A DNA stretch of 64,000 nucleotides from Chitinophaga sp. sic0106. Lineage in GTDB: Bacteria; Bacteroidota; Bacteroidia; Chitinophagales; Chitinophagaceae. Shown here piece after piece: positions 25,652 to 35,126 of the stretch (position 1 is the first letter of the stretch; every line of letters begins with the position of its first letter). The notes under the pieces are model-generated. The model ran no database searches. It was not told the origin of the DNA and saw nothing but the letters and a program-made list of their open reading frames with translations. The DNA lies in contig NZ_JAHUWJ010000012.1 of NCBI RefSeq assembly GCF_019219075.1, positions 155,413 to 219,412 of the forward strand. Direction: 5' to 3'. The translations under genes and the position numbers were made by a program.

Positions 25652-26950
25652 TTACTTGAAAAACTCTTTTGTTACAAACAACGTAGTATCCACTTCTACC
25701 TCCGCAAATTGCTTATTCATTTCACGGATAGCTTTTTGAAATAACTCTTCCGGTATTCCTTCACTCACTCTCCCTGTTAAATACACTTTAAATGTAGACC
25801 GGTGACGTACCTGCGCCAACATAATCCGCATGCCCGGAAAAGCGTTTTCTATGGCTGCACCTATGGTAGTAGTATCATATAACGGAATGGCAGTAGTAAC
25901 ATCAAACACTTTATATTTTGTGGTATCCATGGTGCTGCCCTGAAACTGCGGTGGCTTTATGTGTTGTGCGGTATCATAAACACGGAGATATAAATACCGC
26001 TTTGCACTATCATCCATATTCAGGATGCTCTTCGTCATTTTTTTGAACACGCTGTCGGATCCAATTACGTATAGCTGTGGCGGAAACGAGTCCGGATACT
26101 CGATATACCTGCCCAGCTCCTTATTAGCAGCGGTTTGCTGAAACACGCGGATGCCGGTAACTTCTTCTATGTTCAGGTCCGGCGCTTGTTTCAGGGTAGC
26201 AGCGGTATCGTTGGTGTAGAGATACGCCGCACCGTTCAGCAAGGCCAATGAGTCTGTAATACGCATCGCCGTTTCAACATTCTGCTGGTACAGTATTTCC
26301 TGGCGGGCGGCTATTTTTCCAAAATCAGGATTTTTATTGGGAAGCCAGTCCTTGCCACAGGTGCGGATTAAGCCTGTCAGCGCTACGATGAAGCCTAAAG
26401 GGAGGGTCCAGTAAACACCATTATTTCGCTTTTTCTCCTCCTGCAACTGGCTGGCCAGTGGAGATTGTTCAGCTGGCTTGTGTTCCACGAAAGGATTTTT
26501 ACGCTGCACTTTGGATTCCAGCTTGTCCGCCAGCGCGGTTGTAAATGCATCGAATGTATGCGCATCTGCTGTAGTATTGAAAATGCTGCCTCTGTACGTT
26601 AAGTTCCAGCCAATCTTCTTTCCGGATTTCAGTCTGATCGCCATAGTGGGTGGGTTACGGCGGTACCATGGTAACGGCACAATTTCAGCAATGTCATTGA
26701 AATCTATTCTACCGTAGCAGGTGGAAGTAAAGCCTCGGTTATCCAGCGTAATTTCGTCCCTGGCCTTTCCCTTTTTGTACACCATGTAGCCACCGAACAG
26801 GATGGGTGTCAGTATTACTATAAAGAAAACAGGTACATTCAGATTATCCATCAGCACGAGGAGTGGTATCGTCACAAAAGGTGACAAGATCATCAGGAAG
26901 ATATAGGGATTCCCTTTGTTGCTTTGGAATCGGAATTCGTATTTATTCAT
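25652..26950 (-). CDS. Hypothetical membrane protein
   Basis: A 432-residue protein with two adjacent N-terminal helices (about 14-35 and 38-58), a 100-residue segment resembling a membrane-adjacent PH-like fold (ITLDNRGFTSTCYGRIDFNDIAEIVPLPWYR), a third helix (about 175-193) and a long C-terminal domain. It does not match any family I recognise. It is divergent from the methyltransferase gene, with 214 bases between that show no clear motif. Start at ATG 26950. Confidence 0.6.
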   Translation of the reverse strand: MNKYEFRFQSNKGNPYIFLMILSPFVTIPLLVLMDNLNVPVFFIVILTPILFGGYMVYKKGKARDEITLDNRGFTSTCYGRIDFNDIAEIVPLPWYRRNPPTMAIRLKSGKKIGWNLTYRGSIFNTTADAHTFDAFTTALADKLESKVQRKNPFVEHKPAEQSPLASQLQEEKKRNNGVYWTLPLGFIVALTGLIRTCGKDWLPNKNPDFGKIAARQEILYQQNVETAMRITDSLALLNGAAYLYTNDTAATLKQAPDLNIEEVTGIRVFQQTAANKELGRYIEYPDSFPPQLYVIGSDSVFKKMTKSILNMDDSAKRYLYLRVYDTAQHIKPPQFQGSTMDTTKYKVFDVTTAIPLYDTTTIGAAIENAFPGMRIMLAQVRHRSTFKVYLTGRVSEGIPEELFQKAIREMNKQFAEVEVDTTLFVTKEFFK

Positions 26951-27164
26951 GGGCGGTGCTTATTTTTGACTGATACCAGTCCATCGATTGTTTCAATATT
27001 ACCTTTGGCATTGCAAAATTTCAAGGCGAAGGTAGGCTGGTGTGGGCGCTCACCTGTAGGCCAGAAAAAACATGACTGACAGTACACCGGGTTACAGCAA
27101 GGTTAACATGTACTCCCGTTTCCGTTGAGCCCAAACATAGTAAAAAATACATTAACTTAAAACT

Positions 27165-27680
27165 ATGGAGATAGAAAAAGCGATTGCGCTCATATACACG
27201 GAAGGGCTTCAAGCCGGCACCTGGGCGGACCTTGGCTGTGGTGAAGGCCTATTTTCAGCAGCCCTCGCGCATTTACTGCCGTCGGGCGCCGCTATACTCG
27301 CCATTGACCGACAGCCCGTAAAACCACTACCCTACAGTATTCCGGCCGGCATCAGCATCACCCGGCAACAAGCCGATTTTTCATTGGAGGATTTTCAACT
27401 ACCCGAACTACAAGGTATACTGATGGCTAATTCCCTGCACTACATCGCAGATAAACCTGTGCTCATCAATCGGCTCGCACAATGCCTTACGGCCGATGGT
27501 GTTTTTATTATGGTAGAATATGAAACTACGCAGGCGAATCCCTGGGTACCCTACCCTATTACGTTTCAAGCCCTCGCCACACTATTCAGGAATGCGGGAT
27601 TTTCCAATACAACTAAATTAGGAGAAATAAATTCTGTGTACAGGTCTGGAAAGATGTATGCTGCACTGGTCAGCAGATAA
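27165..27680 (+). CDS. Class I SAM-dependent methyltransferase
   Basis: A 171-residue enzyme with motif I WADLGCGEGLFSAAL near residue 22, an acidic post-I Asp (AIDRQ) and the motif-IV-like block LQGILMANSLHYIAD. It is short for the fold and lacks a recognisable substrate-binding domain, so the target could be a small molecule. It stands alone and converges on the next minus-strand gene. Confidence 0.8.
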   Translation: MEIEKAIALIYTEGLQAGTWADLGCGEGLFSAALAHLLPSGAAILAIDRQPVKPLPYSIPAGISITRQQADFSLEDFQLPELQGILMANSLHYIADKPVLINRLAQCLTADGVFIMVEYETTQANPWVPYPITFQALATLFRNAGFSNTTKLGEINSVYRSGKMYAALVSR

Positions 27681-27714
27681 AAAGAAAAGGCTCTATCCAG
27701 TTTTATTACTTGTT

Positions 27715-28623
27715 CTAGAATGTGAATACCTGGAAGTTTCCATTCTTCCAAGATATCAAATAGTACTTTCCATCAGCGTAACCTATTTTCAATTTAGGAT
27801 CATCTTCTTCAATATTTCTCAGTGCAATTGTCCTCAAGAGCTGATGTTTAGCCATGCTGATGTTTCTAACCGGAGGCTTCTTCAGATTGTTTTTATCCAA
27901 AAAATACAGTGCATCGCGCTTTGTCATATCGTATATGATAAAGTATTGCTGATCGGTGAATGCATAATAAGGATCCTGGCAGAAAGTATAAGATTCAGGC
28001 ATTTCATATTCCTTTTCATTCAGCTGTTGATTTGTGTCCATTGTAAACTCCTTTACCACATCAACTTCTGATCTGCAAACACCTATATCCTCCGGGACAG
28101 TAATATATCCCCCAACCGATGTGAACATGTTTGCATCTACTTTCTGAGAAATGACGCCAGATACCTTATCTATGGTTATTACTTTGGTCTCAAAATTCGC
28201 CCAGATCTTTTGGCTTGTTGCATGGATGTAATTCACAGGCCCTTCCGTCTTGGTAAAAGAAAGGATCTTTCCATACGTGGAAATCAAGCGAATACCATCC
28301 CAGCATCCAATATAAAAACCTTCTGGCGCCACTGACAAAGAAATTGGATACTGTTTTTTTGCAGCTAATCCTGCAAGCGAAGTATTCACTTTTTCATTTG
28401 TCGTGATATTTTTCTTCATAAGATCAATTAGTACAAGCTTATTATGATTAAGAATAAACAATGTATCATGAATGATAGCAGGTTGTAGTAGACTTAAGTC
28501 CTTCAATAAGGAATTTGCAGCAATAGAAATACTCAAAACTGGCCGTAATGAATCAACATTTGAAGCTTTTGCTGTTAAGAAAAGCAGCGAAATCAACACC
28601 TGTTTTATGATAAATTTTTTCAT
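27715..28623 (-). CDS. Hypothetical secreted protein
   Basis: A 302-residue protein with a signal peptide (about 1-20, MKKFIIKQVLISLLFLTAKAS). The mature part is beta-strand-rich with repeated blocks such as HDTLFILNHNKLVLIDLM and TSQKIWANFETKVITIDKVSGVI, which suggest a beta-propeller-like fold. Base composition is lower in GC than the neighbours by eye. No family is recognised. It precedes the large M60-like gene on the same strand, but a terminator-like hairpin lies between them. Confidence 0.5.
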   Translation of the reverse strand: MKKFIIKQVLISLLFLTAKASNVDSLRPVLSISIAANSLLKDLSLLQPAIIHDTLFILNHNKLVLIDLMKKNITTNEKVNTSLAGLAAKKQYPISLSVAPEGFYIGCWDGIRLISTYGKILSFTKTEGPVNYIHATSQKIWANFETKVITIDKVSGVISQKVDANMFTSVGGYITVPEDIGVCRSEVDVVKEFTMDTNQQLNEKEYEMPESYTFCQDPYYAFTDQQYFIIYDMTKRDALYFLDKNNLKKPPVRNISMAKHQLLRTIALRNIEEDDPKLKIGYADGKYYLISWKNGNFQVFTF

Positions 28624-28719
28624 ATTACAAATTAAGCAATCCGGCGGTTATCTCATAGCCCACTTACCACTGTCTAAGACCAGCTGGTGATTTCCCTGGC
28701 AAACCTGGCACAATCGAAA

Positions 28720-28748
28720 AGGCCGCCTCCATATTTATGAGACGGCCT
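28720..28748 (-). terminator. Terminator of the large M60-like gene
   Basis: On the minus strand AGGCCGTCTC pairs with GAGGCGGCCT (one mismatch), followed by TTTT. It lies 24 bases after the stop codon at 28772. Confidence 0.7.
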
Positions 28749-28771
28749 CTCGCTAATTATCTGTAACCAGA

Positions 28772-31700
28772 TTACAATTTCACCAACTTCACAAACGCCA
28801 TTTTCCCTTCCTGATTCACCCAGGCAAAATAAATACCTTTAGGCAAATCACCTCCAAACCTGATCTGCTGACCAGCTGCAAATTGCAGCTGCTTCACCGG
28901 CCGGCCGTAAAAGTCCGTGACCTGGATCAGTACCGACTTATTGCCTGTGGTCATATTCAGCACAAACTCCGTCGTGGTTGGGTTGGGGTAAGCGGAAACT
29001 ATCAGCTGCGGTGCTTTGTCACCCGCCTGTTCCGCCTGTTCACCGTAGTTACACGGTACCGCTATCGTAGACCAGGTAGCTATCTCCCTAAACTCATCCG
29101 ACAAGGTAATAGCTACTGACTGTGCTGCGACTCCTGCGGTATCACGCAGTGCAAATGGTGTACCTAGTGAGAATACCGGCGCACCTGAAGCCGCAGGCGT
29201 ATATTTCTCCAAGGTACTATAGCCGTTACCGTTAGTACCATTGTACCACACCTGGATGCCATAGGTACCGTTGCCACCTGCCTTACGTGCGGAAAGTTTC
29301 AGCTGTAGCTGATCTTCGGGCGTATAAGCGATACTGTCGCTCTGGATCGGGATCACAAACGGCTGTGCACTTGCCAACGTTTTACCTTTCAGCTGTTGCT
29401 GTAACAGAGTACCGGTACCTACGAGGTTACCGTTGAGGTACAACTCCGCCTCGAGATCAGCCATACGCCCAATGGAGGAATTGTTGCTAGTACCGGCATA
29501 CACGGTTACGTTACCTATCTTGCTTTTACGAAGACCTACCTCCACCAGTTGCTGCGCGGTGGCGGTATTACCGGCGCTGTCGGTGGCGGTCCATACTACA
29601 ACCGTTTTTCCGAGTGGAAATGCTGAAGGGGCGTCGTTTACAACGGAAGTAATACCGCTTCTGTCGGTAGCCACAGGGGTGGTGAGCTGCACCCTGGCGG
29701 TAGCCACACCGGTATCATTGAGTACATAAATACTGTCTGGGGTTGCAATTGCAGGCGCTGTTGTATCCGGGTATACCAACAACACCGGGCGTAGGTGCGC
29801 ATCCGTTACCTCGCGGGCGCTAAAAGTTCCGTCGTTGGTTTGGCCTGATACGGAGGACTGGATCGCTAACGAAAGTACTTTATCACCCGAAAGCTCCTGC
29901 AACAGCGGATCACTGAGGTCCCACTCTGCATAGCCGGAACGCTTGCCTTGTACACTTGCCAGCAGGGAATCCGCTGCAGGACGGTTGTTCCAGGTGATAG
30001 CGGATTCTGTCCAGCCATCGTTGCCTAATTTCCAGATCTGCCATTGTGTGCCAGTGGCGGCGGTGCCGGCGCCCACGATGTTTAAACGCAGCTTAGCCGT
30101 ACTTACATTTGTGAGTTGACTGAGATCAAATTTTACAAAACTGATCCTGCTGAAGCTGGCGTTACCATCTTTTTTCACCACCAGCGTAGTGGCGTTACCG
30201 TAGTTATTGGCGGCATAGCTGCCATCGCGCACATAAGCATCGGCAATAGCAAAGGTACCACCGGCAACAGTGGCCACAGCAGCCGATACCGCCGTATCCC
30301 CATTGCTATAGATCAGTTTTGCGTAAAGGTTGTGCGTGCCCGCGGTAGGTTGCCAGTTATAGTTGTACGGTGCAGTGGTGGCTTCACCGGCTTTAATACT
30401 ATCAGCATAATACTCCACGCGCTGAATACCGGTGGTGCCGGCGATGTTTACTGTAACCGGCACCGTAGCACCGGTAGCAAATGCAGCACCATCGGCAGGA
30501 CTGGTAATACTAATCGCCTTCATACTGATGTTTACCGGTTCAGAAACGACGGTAGCATTAGCAGTAGTGGCTTTGACGGTGAGGGTATAGTTACCGGGAG
30601 GAACGTTCGCCCACGCGAAAGTGTACGGTGCTACACTATCTTCTCCCAATTTATTATTACCGGCATAAAACTCCACATGGGTCACCTTCGCAGGTCCGTT
30701 GGCGGTAGCGTTTACAAACACGGTATCACCGGCGCCATAGGTGGCATTGGCAACGGGCGTGGTAATGCTGGCTACCAGGTCATCCCGGAGGGTGGCCGGA
30801 TCTACCGGTGGCTGCGGAAGGCCAAGGGCATCCAGCTCGTCGTATACCGACTGGCTCACATTCAGCCCCCAGTTTTTGAAGAAGCTGCCGAGGTTATAGC
30901 CGCTGATCTGGCTGGCATAGGTCATAAATAACCGCATCTCCGCTTCGTCACCGCTGGGTGCGGGCGCTTCATCGCGGTTACGTTTATGCAGCGTGTGATA
31001 GAAGCTATCGCCGTAAGCCAGCCACAACTGGTGGAACATCCCCAGGCGCACAAACAGCGCCGTGCTGCTGGCATTAAAATTCTTTGCGGACTGTGGCTGT
31101 GCGAGGTAAGCAAAAATGTTGTTCCAGTCGCTCGCGCCTATACCCGGCTGATCGGGATGAATCGCCCGTTTGGCGGCCAGACTATAAATATTCACGCATA
31201 CTTCGATGCAGGTGGACCAGGTCCAGCTGGAATGCTGGTGGTGATGTCCTATTTCGTGGAATACACCCCATCCCCCACTGTTAAGGATATACGAAGGCGT
31301 GAGCAGCCAGTTGATGCTGCCGGTAGGGATTCGCACCCGCCCCAGGGAGGTGGCATCCGGGTTGCCGCTGGCCTTTTCCAGCAACATCAGCTTGTTCTTC
31401 AGAAAAGGAGCATGCGTGGGTGTGCTGTTGTCGAGCCCGGAGATATCGCCCTCCGCCTGCATCACCCGGTCCATGAGGGTAAGCAGGGTATCCTGGTTTT
31501 CGTTTTTATATTCTACGGCTTTAACGCGACTAACGACGATGAATACACGATTTGCGGACAGCGTCACATTGGGCGACACGGTATCGGCTGCCAGCATGTT
31601 CAGCCAGTCGTTATGGGTGCTGTAACCTAAAATATAAAACGGCATTTGTTCATAGCCGCTTTGAAAGGTCACTCTCACCTGGTTTGCGACCGATGGCGTA

Positions 31701-32092
31701 TCGGAGGAATACTGCAGGTAAAGATCGCGGCCAGTAGCCGTGGTGATCGTGTTCACGCCAGCTGTAAGAGATACGGTGGTCACTGTTTGCCGGTCGTACG
31801 TGCCTATGATCAGCTTAGGCAGGTCGGTGCCACTCAGCTGCTCCACATTGATCACCAGCGGACCGGTGTTTGCGGCCCGTAGGCCGACGGGTTGGAAGTC
31901 GGCCACCTGCAAGGAAGTTTTGATACGCCTGGTTTCCCGGGCGATACTGGGTACCTGGGTGATTTCCCAGATATTGCGGGCTACCATACGAAAGGTGCTG
32001 TCGCTGCCAAGCGGTACAATGGTACCGGCAGCGGTTGTTCTGCCGGCAATTATGCATAGCAGGGCAACCAGGAGGGTAAAGGTTTTTTTCAT
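28772..32092 (-). CDS. Large M60-like metallopeptidase with Ig, DNRLRE, HYR and T9SS domains
   Basis: A 1106-residue secreted multidomain enzyme. Signal peptide 1-22; M60-like peptidase about 25-425, with HEIGH at 279-283 and third-ligand Glu297; two bacterial Ig-like domains (about 440-525 and 527-610); a DNRLRE/CBM-like domain (about 613-775, ADAYVRDG...SFVKFDLSQL); an HYR-like domain (about 780-852); a further beta domain; and a C-terminal T9SS sorting domain (about 1030-1106, SAYPNPTTTEFVL). The enzyme would be released or surface-attached and cut glycosylated proteins. It is the second M60-like protein in the window but not next to a SusCD pair. Confidence 0.88.
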   Translation of the reverse strand: MKKTFTLLVALLCIIAGRTTAAGTIVPLGSDSTFRMVARNIWEITQVPSIARETRRIKTSLQVADFQPVGLRAANTGPLVINVEQLSGTDLPKLIIGTYDRQTVTTVSLTAGVNTITTATGRDLYLQYSSDTPSVANQVRVTFQSGYEQMPFYILGYSTHNDWLNMLAADTVSPNVTLSANRVFIVVSRVKAVEYKNENQDTLLTLMDRVMQAEGDISGLDNSTPTHAPFLKNKLMLLEKASGNPDATSLGRVRIPTGSINWLLTPSYILNSGGWGVFHEIGHHHQHSSWTWSTCIEVCVNIYSLAAKRAIHPDQPGIGASDWNNIFAYLAQPQSAKNFNASSTALFVRLGMFHQLWLAYGDSFYHTLHKRNRDEAPAPSGDEAEMRLFMTYASQISGYNLGSFFKNWGLNVSQSVYDELDALGLPQPPVDPATLRDDLVASITTPVANATYGAGDTVFVNATANGPAKVTHVEFYAGNNKLGEDSVAPYTFAWANVPPGNYTLTVKATTANATVVSEPVNISMKAISITSPADGAAFATGATVPVTVNIAGTTGIQRVEYYADSIKAGEATTAPYNYNWQPTAGTHNLYAKLIYSNGDTAVSAAVATVAGGTFAIADAYVRDGSYAANNYGNATTLVVKKDGNASFSRISFVKFDLSQLTNVSTAKLRLNIVGAGTAATGTQWQIWKLGNDGWTESAITWNNRPAADSLLASVQGKRSGYAEWDLSDPLLQELSGDKVLSLAIQSSVSGQTNDGTFSAREVTDAHLRPVLLVYPDTTAPAIATPDSIYVLNDTGVATARVQLTTPVATDRSGITSVVNDAPSAFPLGKTVVVWTATDSAGNTATAQQLVEVGLRKSKIGNVTVYAGTSNNSSIGRMADLEAELYLNGNLVGTGTLLQQQLKGKTLASAQPFVIPIQSDSIAYTPEDQLQLKLSARKAGGNGTYGIQVWYNGTNGNGYSTLEKYTPAASGAPVFSLGTPFALRDTAGVAAQSVAITLSDEFREIATWSTIAVPCNYGEQAEQAGDKAPQLIVSAYPNPTTTEFVLNMTTGNKSVLIQVTDFYGRPVKQLQFAAGQQIRFGGDLPKGIYFAWVNQEGKMAFVKLVKL

Positions 32093-32333
32093 AACAATAG
32101 TTTTCAGCGTTGATTTTGGTTCACTGTTACTTTAAAAGTACCATAGGAGCGGTAAACAGAGGCAGGTCAAAATCATCATTTACACAGGAAAAATGTTTCA
32201 CGGGGTGAAATCTTAAATATTTTTCAGATATTTGCGGTCGAGAAATCTGGACCCCGATATAGTCATGTTTGTTAATCCATACTACAACTAACAGTTATTC
32301 AACCAGTTCTCCCTTTATTAAAATTTGATACCT

Positions 32334-33356
32334 ATGAACAGAACAATTATCGTAGGCGACATCCACGGATGTTACGATGAACTCATGCAACTACTTGAAC
32401 AGGTTAACCTCACCCCTGAAGATTTACTGATTTCCGTTGGCGACATTGTTGACCGCGGCAACAAATCCTTGGAGGTATACCATTACCTGCGCAATCGCCC
32501 CAATACAGTTGTATTGATGGGCAACCACGAAAGAAAGCACCTGAATGGCATCCTGAGCTATTCTCAGGAAATTGTGCGACTGCAATTTGGCGAGGAGTAT
32601 CCCGGTTTTATCAGCTGGCTGAAAACACTGCCGTATTACTATATCACGCCGGAGGCAATTATCGTACATGCGGCGTTGGAAAATGGTTTGCCAATGGAGG
32701 AGCAAAAAGAAGAGGTGCTCTGCGGCACTATTTCCGGTGAGAAATACCTGGAACGCCTATACGAAGATGCGGCTGCCTGGCCGGCGCATTATACCGGCGA
32801 CCGTGCCGTGGTTTTTGGCCACCGGGTGGTGGAAAAGCCGCTGCGCATCAATAATACCTGGGCGCTGGATACCGGTTGTTGCCATGGGCAGCAGCTGACC
32901 GCTATCACCCTGCCGGATATGCAGCTCCACCAGGTGCAGGCGCTCAGCAACCACTGGAAAAGTGAAATCATACGCTGGCAGCTGCCGGTGCTGGAGTCCC
33001 GCAGGTGGCGGCAAATGGAAATGAAAACCATTCGTCATCAGCTCAAAAAGCTCGATTTCGCAAATGAGCCAAAGGTAAAAGCAATTGTGGAGGCTATTGC
33101 CCGATGGTCAGGCGATTATCCGCATTTCCTGGAGCTACTCAAACAGCGCCTGGATACGGTAACTGCTGAGATAAAGGCAGCGCATCCGGACGACTTTGTG
33201 GAAGCGATACAGGAATACCCATACAAAAGTTTCCTGTTTAAAAGCGCCAAGGATTACCTGCGGCTGCACGACCTGGAAAGCTCACTGAATACCCCGGTGA
33301 AAGTGCTGGAGCTGGCTCAGCGCCTTGAACTGGAACTACCCGCATTCCCACTCTGA
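32334..33356 (+). CDS. PPP-type metallophosphoesterase
   Basis: A 340-residue protein with the three metal-binding motifs of PPP phosphatases: GDIHGCYDEL at the N-terminus, GDIVDRGNKS, and GNHERK. The C-terminal 130 residues are helical and not part of the core. Members act as serine/threonine phosphatases or bis(nucleosyl)-tetraphosphatases. ATG 32334 is used; the TTG 9 bases earlier only adds three residues. It is followed after 23 bases by an AraC gene. Confidence 0.85.
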   Translation: MNRTIIVGDIHGCYDELMQLLEQVNLTPEDLLISVGDIVDRGNKSLEVYHYLRNRPNTVVLMGNHERKHLNGILSYSQEIVRLQFGEEYPGFISWLKTLPYYYITPEAIIVHAALENGLPMEEQKEEVLCGTISGEKYLERLYEDAAAWPAHYTGDRAVVFGHRVVEKPLRINNTWALDTGCCHGQQLTAITLPDMQLHQVQALSNHWKSEIIRWQLPVLESRRWRQMEMKTIRHQLKKLDFANEPKVKAIVEAIARWSGDYPHFLELLKQRLDTVTAEIKAAHPDDFVEAIQEYPYKSFLFKSAKDYLRLHDLESSLNTPVKVLELAQRLELELPAFPL

Positions 33357-33364
33357 GGAGTTTA

Positions 33365-33377
33365 CACTAACTTAGTG
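33365..33377. promoter_or_regulatory. Small palindrome before an AraC gene
   Basis: CACTAA-C-TTAGTG is a perfect 6-1-6 inverted repeat ending 2 bases before the ATG at 33380. It could be an operator, though AraC proteins usually bind direct repeats. Confidence 0.3.
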
Positions 33378-33379
33378 AT

Positions 33380-34168
33380 ATGATCCAGCTCCACCACATC
33401 CGGGAAATCGCTGATAGTCATCAGCCCCGCCGCATCATGCGATATGTACTTATCTATTGTAGCAGCGGGCTGGTGGATTTTTATGTAGATGGTAAGGCGC
33501 TGAAACTCTGTCCCGGCGAGGTGATCACCATTACCTCAGGGCAAATCCACCATTATTCCACTACGGAAGACGCGGAAGGGTACGTGCTGGAGTTTTCTCT
33601 GGACTTTTTTTGTAAAGACGACAATGACATTGAACTGATATTTCATAATGGGCTGTTTTGCCACTTCGACCAAAACGAGGTAATAGCAGTGGATGCAACC
33701 CTGGTGGCTGCCCAGCTGGCACTCATTCAGGAAGAACTGGCCACACAGCCCTATCAGTACCTGATATCCGTCCATAGTCGCATTACGCTGATACTGGTAT
33801 CGATCAACCGCAGCAAAGTGCAACGCGGCGATGAAATATGGAAACCCGACGCCCTGTTTCTGAAATTCCTGGAAGCGGTGCGGCATAACTTCGCACACAA
33901 CTATCCCATTGCCACTTTCGCGGAAATGCTGGGCACTACTGAAATCAAGCTCAATGAACTCGCAAAACTGCATGCGGGCAAAACTGCTCAGAATGTAGTG
34001 TATGGACTAATCACCTCTGAAGCCAAGCGCCTGCTGATTTATACCGACATGAGCATTAAAGAGGCTGCCTATGCACTGGGCTTTAACGATCCCTATTATT
34101 TCTCCAACTTTTTTAAGAAACAGACCCAGGTAAGTCCCAAATTGTTCAAGGAACAACACGGCCGCTAA
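33380..34168 (+). CDS. AraC family transcriptional regulator
   Basis: A 262-residue regulator with an N-terminal cupin-like arm domain (LKLCPGEVITITSGQIHHYS) and a C-terminal AraC DNA-binding domain ending IKEAAYALGFNDPYYFSNFFKKQTQVSPK. It lies directly upstream of the DoxX-cupin-aldehyde dehydrogenase cluster and may control it. The sensor ligand is unknown. Confidence 0.88.
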   Translation: MIQLHHIREIADSHQPRRIMRYVLIYCSSGLVDFYVDGKALKLCPGEVITITSGQIHHYSTTEDAEGYVLEFSLDFFCKDDNDIELIFHNGLFCHFDQNEVIAVDATLVAAQLALIQEELATQPYQYLISVHSRITLILVSINRSKVQRGDEIWKPDALFLKFLEAVRHNFAHNYPIATFAEMLGTTEIKLNELAKLHAGKTAQNVVYGLITSEAKRLLIYTDMSIKEAAYALGFNDPYYFSNFFKKQTQVSPKLFKEQHGR

Positions 34169-34220
34169 ATCTTACATCTTTTTCTAAGGATTCTCTATTT
34201 TCCTGCCTGCTCAAATGCAT

Positions 34221-34228
34221 CAATTTTG
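34221..34228 (+). promoter_or_regulatory. Candidate -7 box for the DoxX gene
   Basis: CAATTTTG, one mismatch to TAnnTTTG, ends 23 bases before the ATG at 34252 in the gap after the AraC gene. Confidence 0.4.
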
Positions 34229-34251
34229 TACCTGAAATCACCATTCAGGTT

Positions 34252-34671
34252 ATGACTATTACACAAAACATTGCAACATTATTACTTCGTTTCGCGCTTG
34301 CAGCAGGCTTTTTATCGGCAGTAGCCAGTCGGCTGGACCTATGGGGGCAGCGCAGTTCCGGGTGGACTAACTTCGTCGCCTATACGGCGCAGGTCAATGC
34401 ATTTGCCCCCGCTTCCTTTGCCCGAACGCTGGCAATCATCGCCACGCTGCTGGAAAGCGGCCTGGCCATACTACTGCTGATTGGCTTTAAGACCAGCGCA
34501 GCTGCCTATGGCAGCTGCCTGCTCACCCTGCTCTTTGCCCTGGCTATGGCCATATCATCCGGGGTCAAAGAGCCACTGGACTACTCCGTGTTTGCGGTTA
34601 GCGCCGGCGCATTATTATTAGGCACTATAGGCCACTACGCCTGGAGTGTGGACCAATTATTAACTCAATAA
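34252..34671 (+). CDS. DoxX family membrane protein
   Basis: A 139-residue inner-membrane protein with four hydrophobic helices and the DoxX layout: LLLRFALAAGFLSAVASRLDLWG at the N-terminus, then TLAIIATLLESGLAILLLIGF. DoxX-type proteins are quinone-linked or redox accessory membrane proteins with varied roles. It is followed 9 bases later by the cupin gene, and the pair plus the dehydrogenase look like one redox or detoxification unit. Confidence 0.8.
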   Translation: MTITQNIATLLLRFALAAGFLSAVASRLDLWGQRSSGWTNFVAYTAQVNAFAPASFARTLAIIATLLESGLAILLLIGFKTSAAAYGSCLLTLLFALAMAISSGVKEPLDYSVFAVSAGALLLGTIGHYAWSVDQLLTQ

Positions 34672-34680
34672 CTTTTTGTT

Positions 34681-35058
34681 ATGAACACAAACATGCAGGA
34701 TTACATTACCAACAGTGCTGCCCGGGAATGGGCGCCCCTTATTGAAAAAGGCATTCACTACCAGGGAATCTTTGTTAAATCCCTTCGCTACGATGCAGCA
34801 AGTGGCCGGTCCAAAACGATTTTGCTGAAATTTGAACCAGGTGCGAAGTATCCCTACCATAACCATCCGGCCGGGGAAGAAATATTCGTTTTAACCGGTG
34901 AAGCCACCGTAGAAGGTACCACCCTCCAGCCAGGTGATTACCTGTATACCCCGCCAGGCTTCAAACACAGCGTATTCAGCAAAACAGGCTGTACCTTATT
35001 TTTTGTGATACCTGAAGAAGTGGAGTTACTGGATGAACCGCTGAACAAAGCAGATTGA
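34681..35058 (+). CDS. Cupin-domain protein
   Basis: A 125-residue single-domain cupin with both motifs: KYPYHNHPAGEEIFVLTGEA (metal ligands His, His, Glu) and PGDYLYTPPGFKHSV (His). It resembles anti-sigma ChrR-type cupins and small dioxygenase-like proteins. ATG 34681 or 34693 are both possible. It begins 9 bases after doxX. Substrate unknown. Confidence 0.8.
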   Translation: MNTNMQDYITNSAAREWAPLIEKGIHYQGIFVKSLRYDAASGRSKTILLKFEPGAKYPYHNHPAGEEIFVLTGEATVEGTTLQPGDYLYTPPGFKHSVFSKTGCTLFFVIPEEVELLDEPLNKAD

Positions 35059-35126
35059 CCTCTGGAACAAACCTGTGAGGGGTGATTTGTAGTGACCTTT
35101 GTATCGTAACAAAAACACAAACAGTC

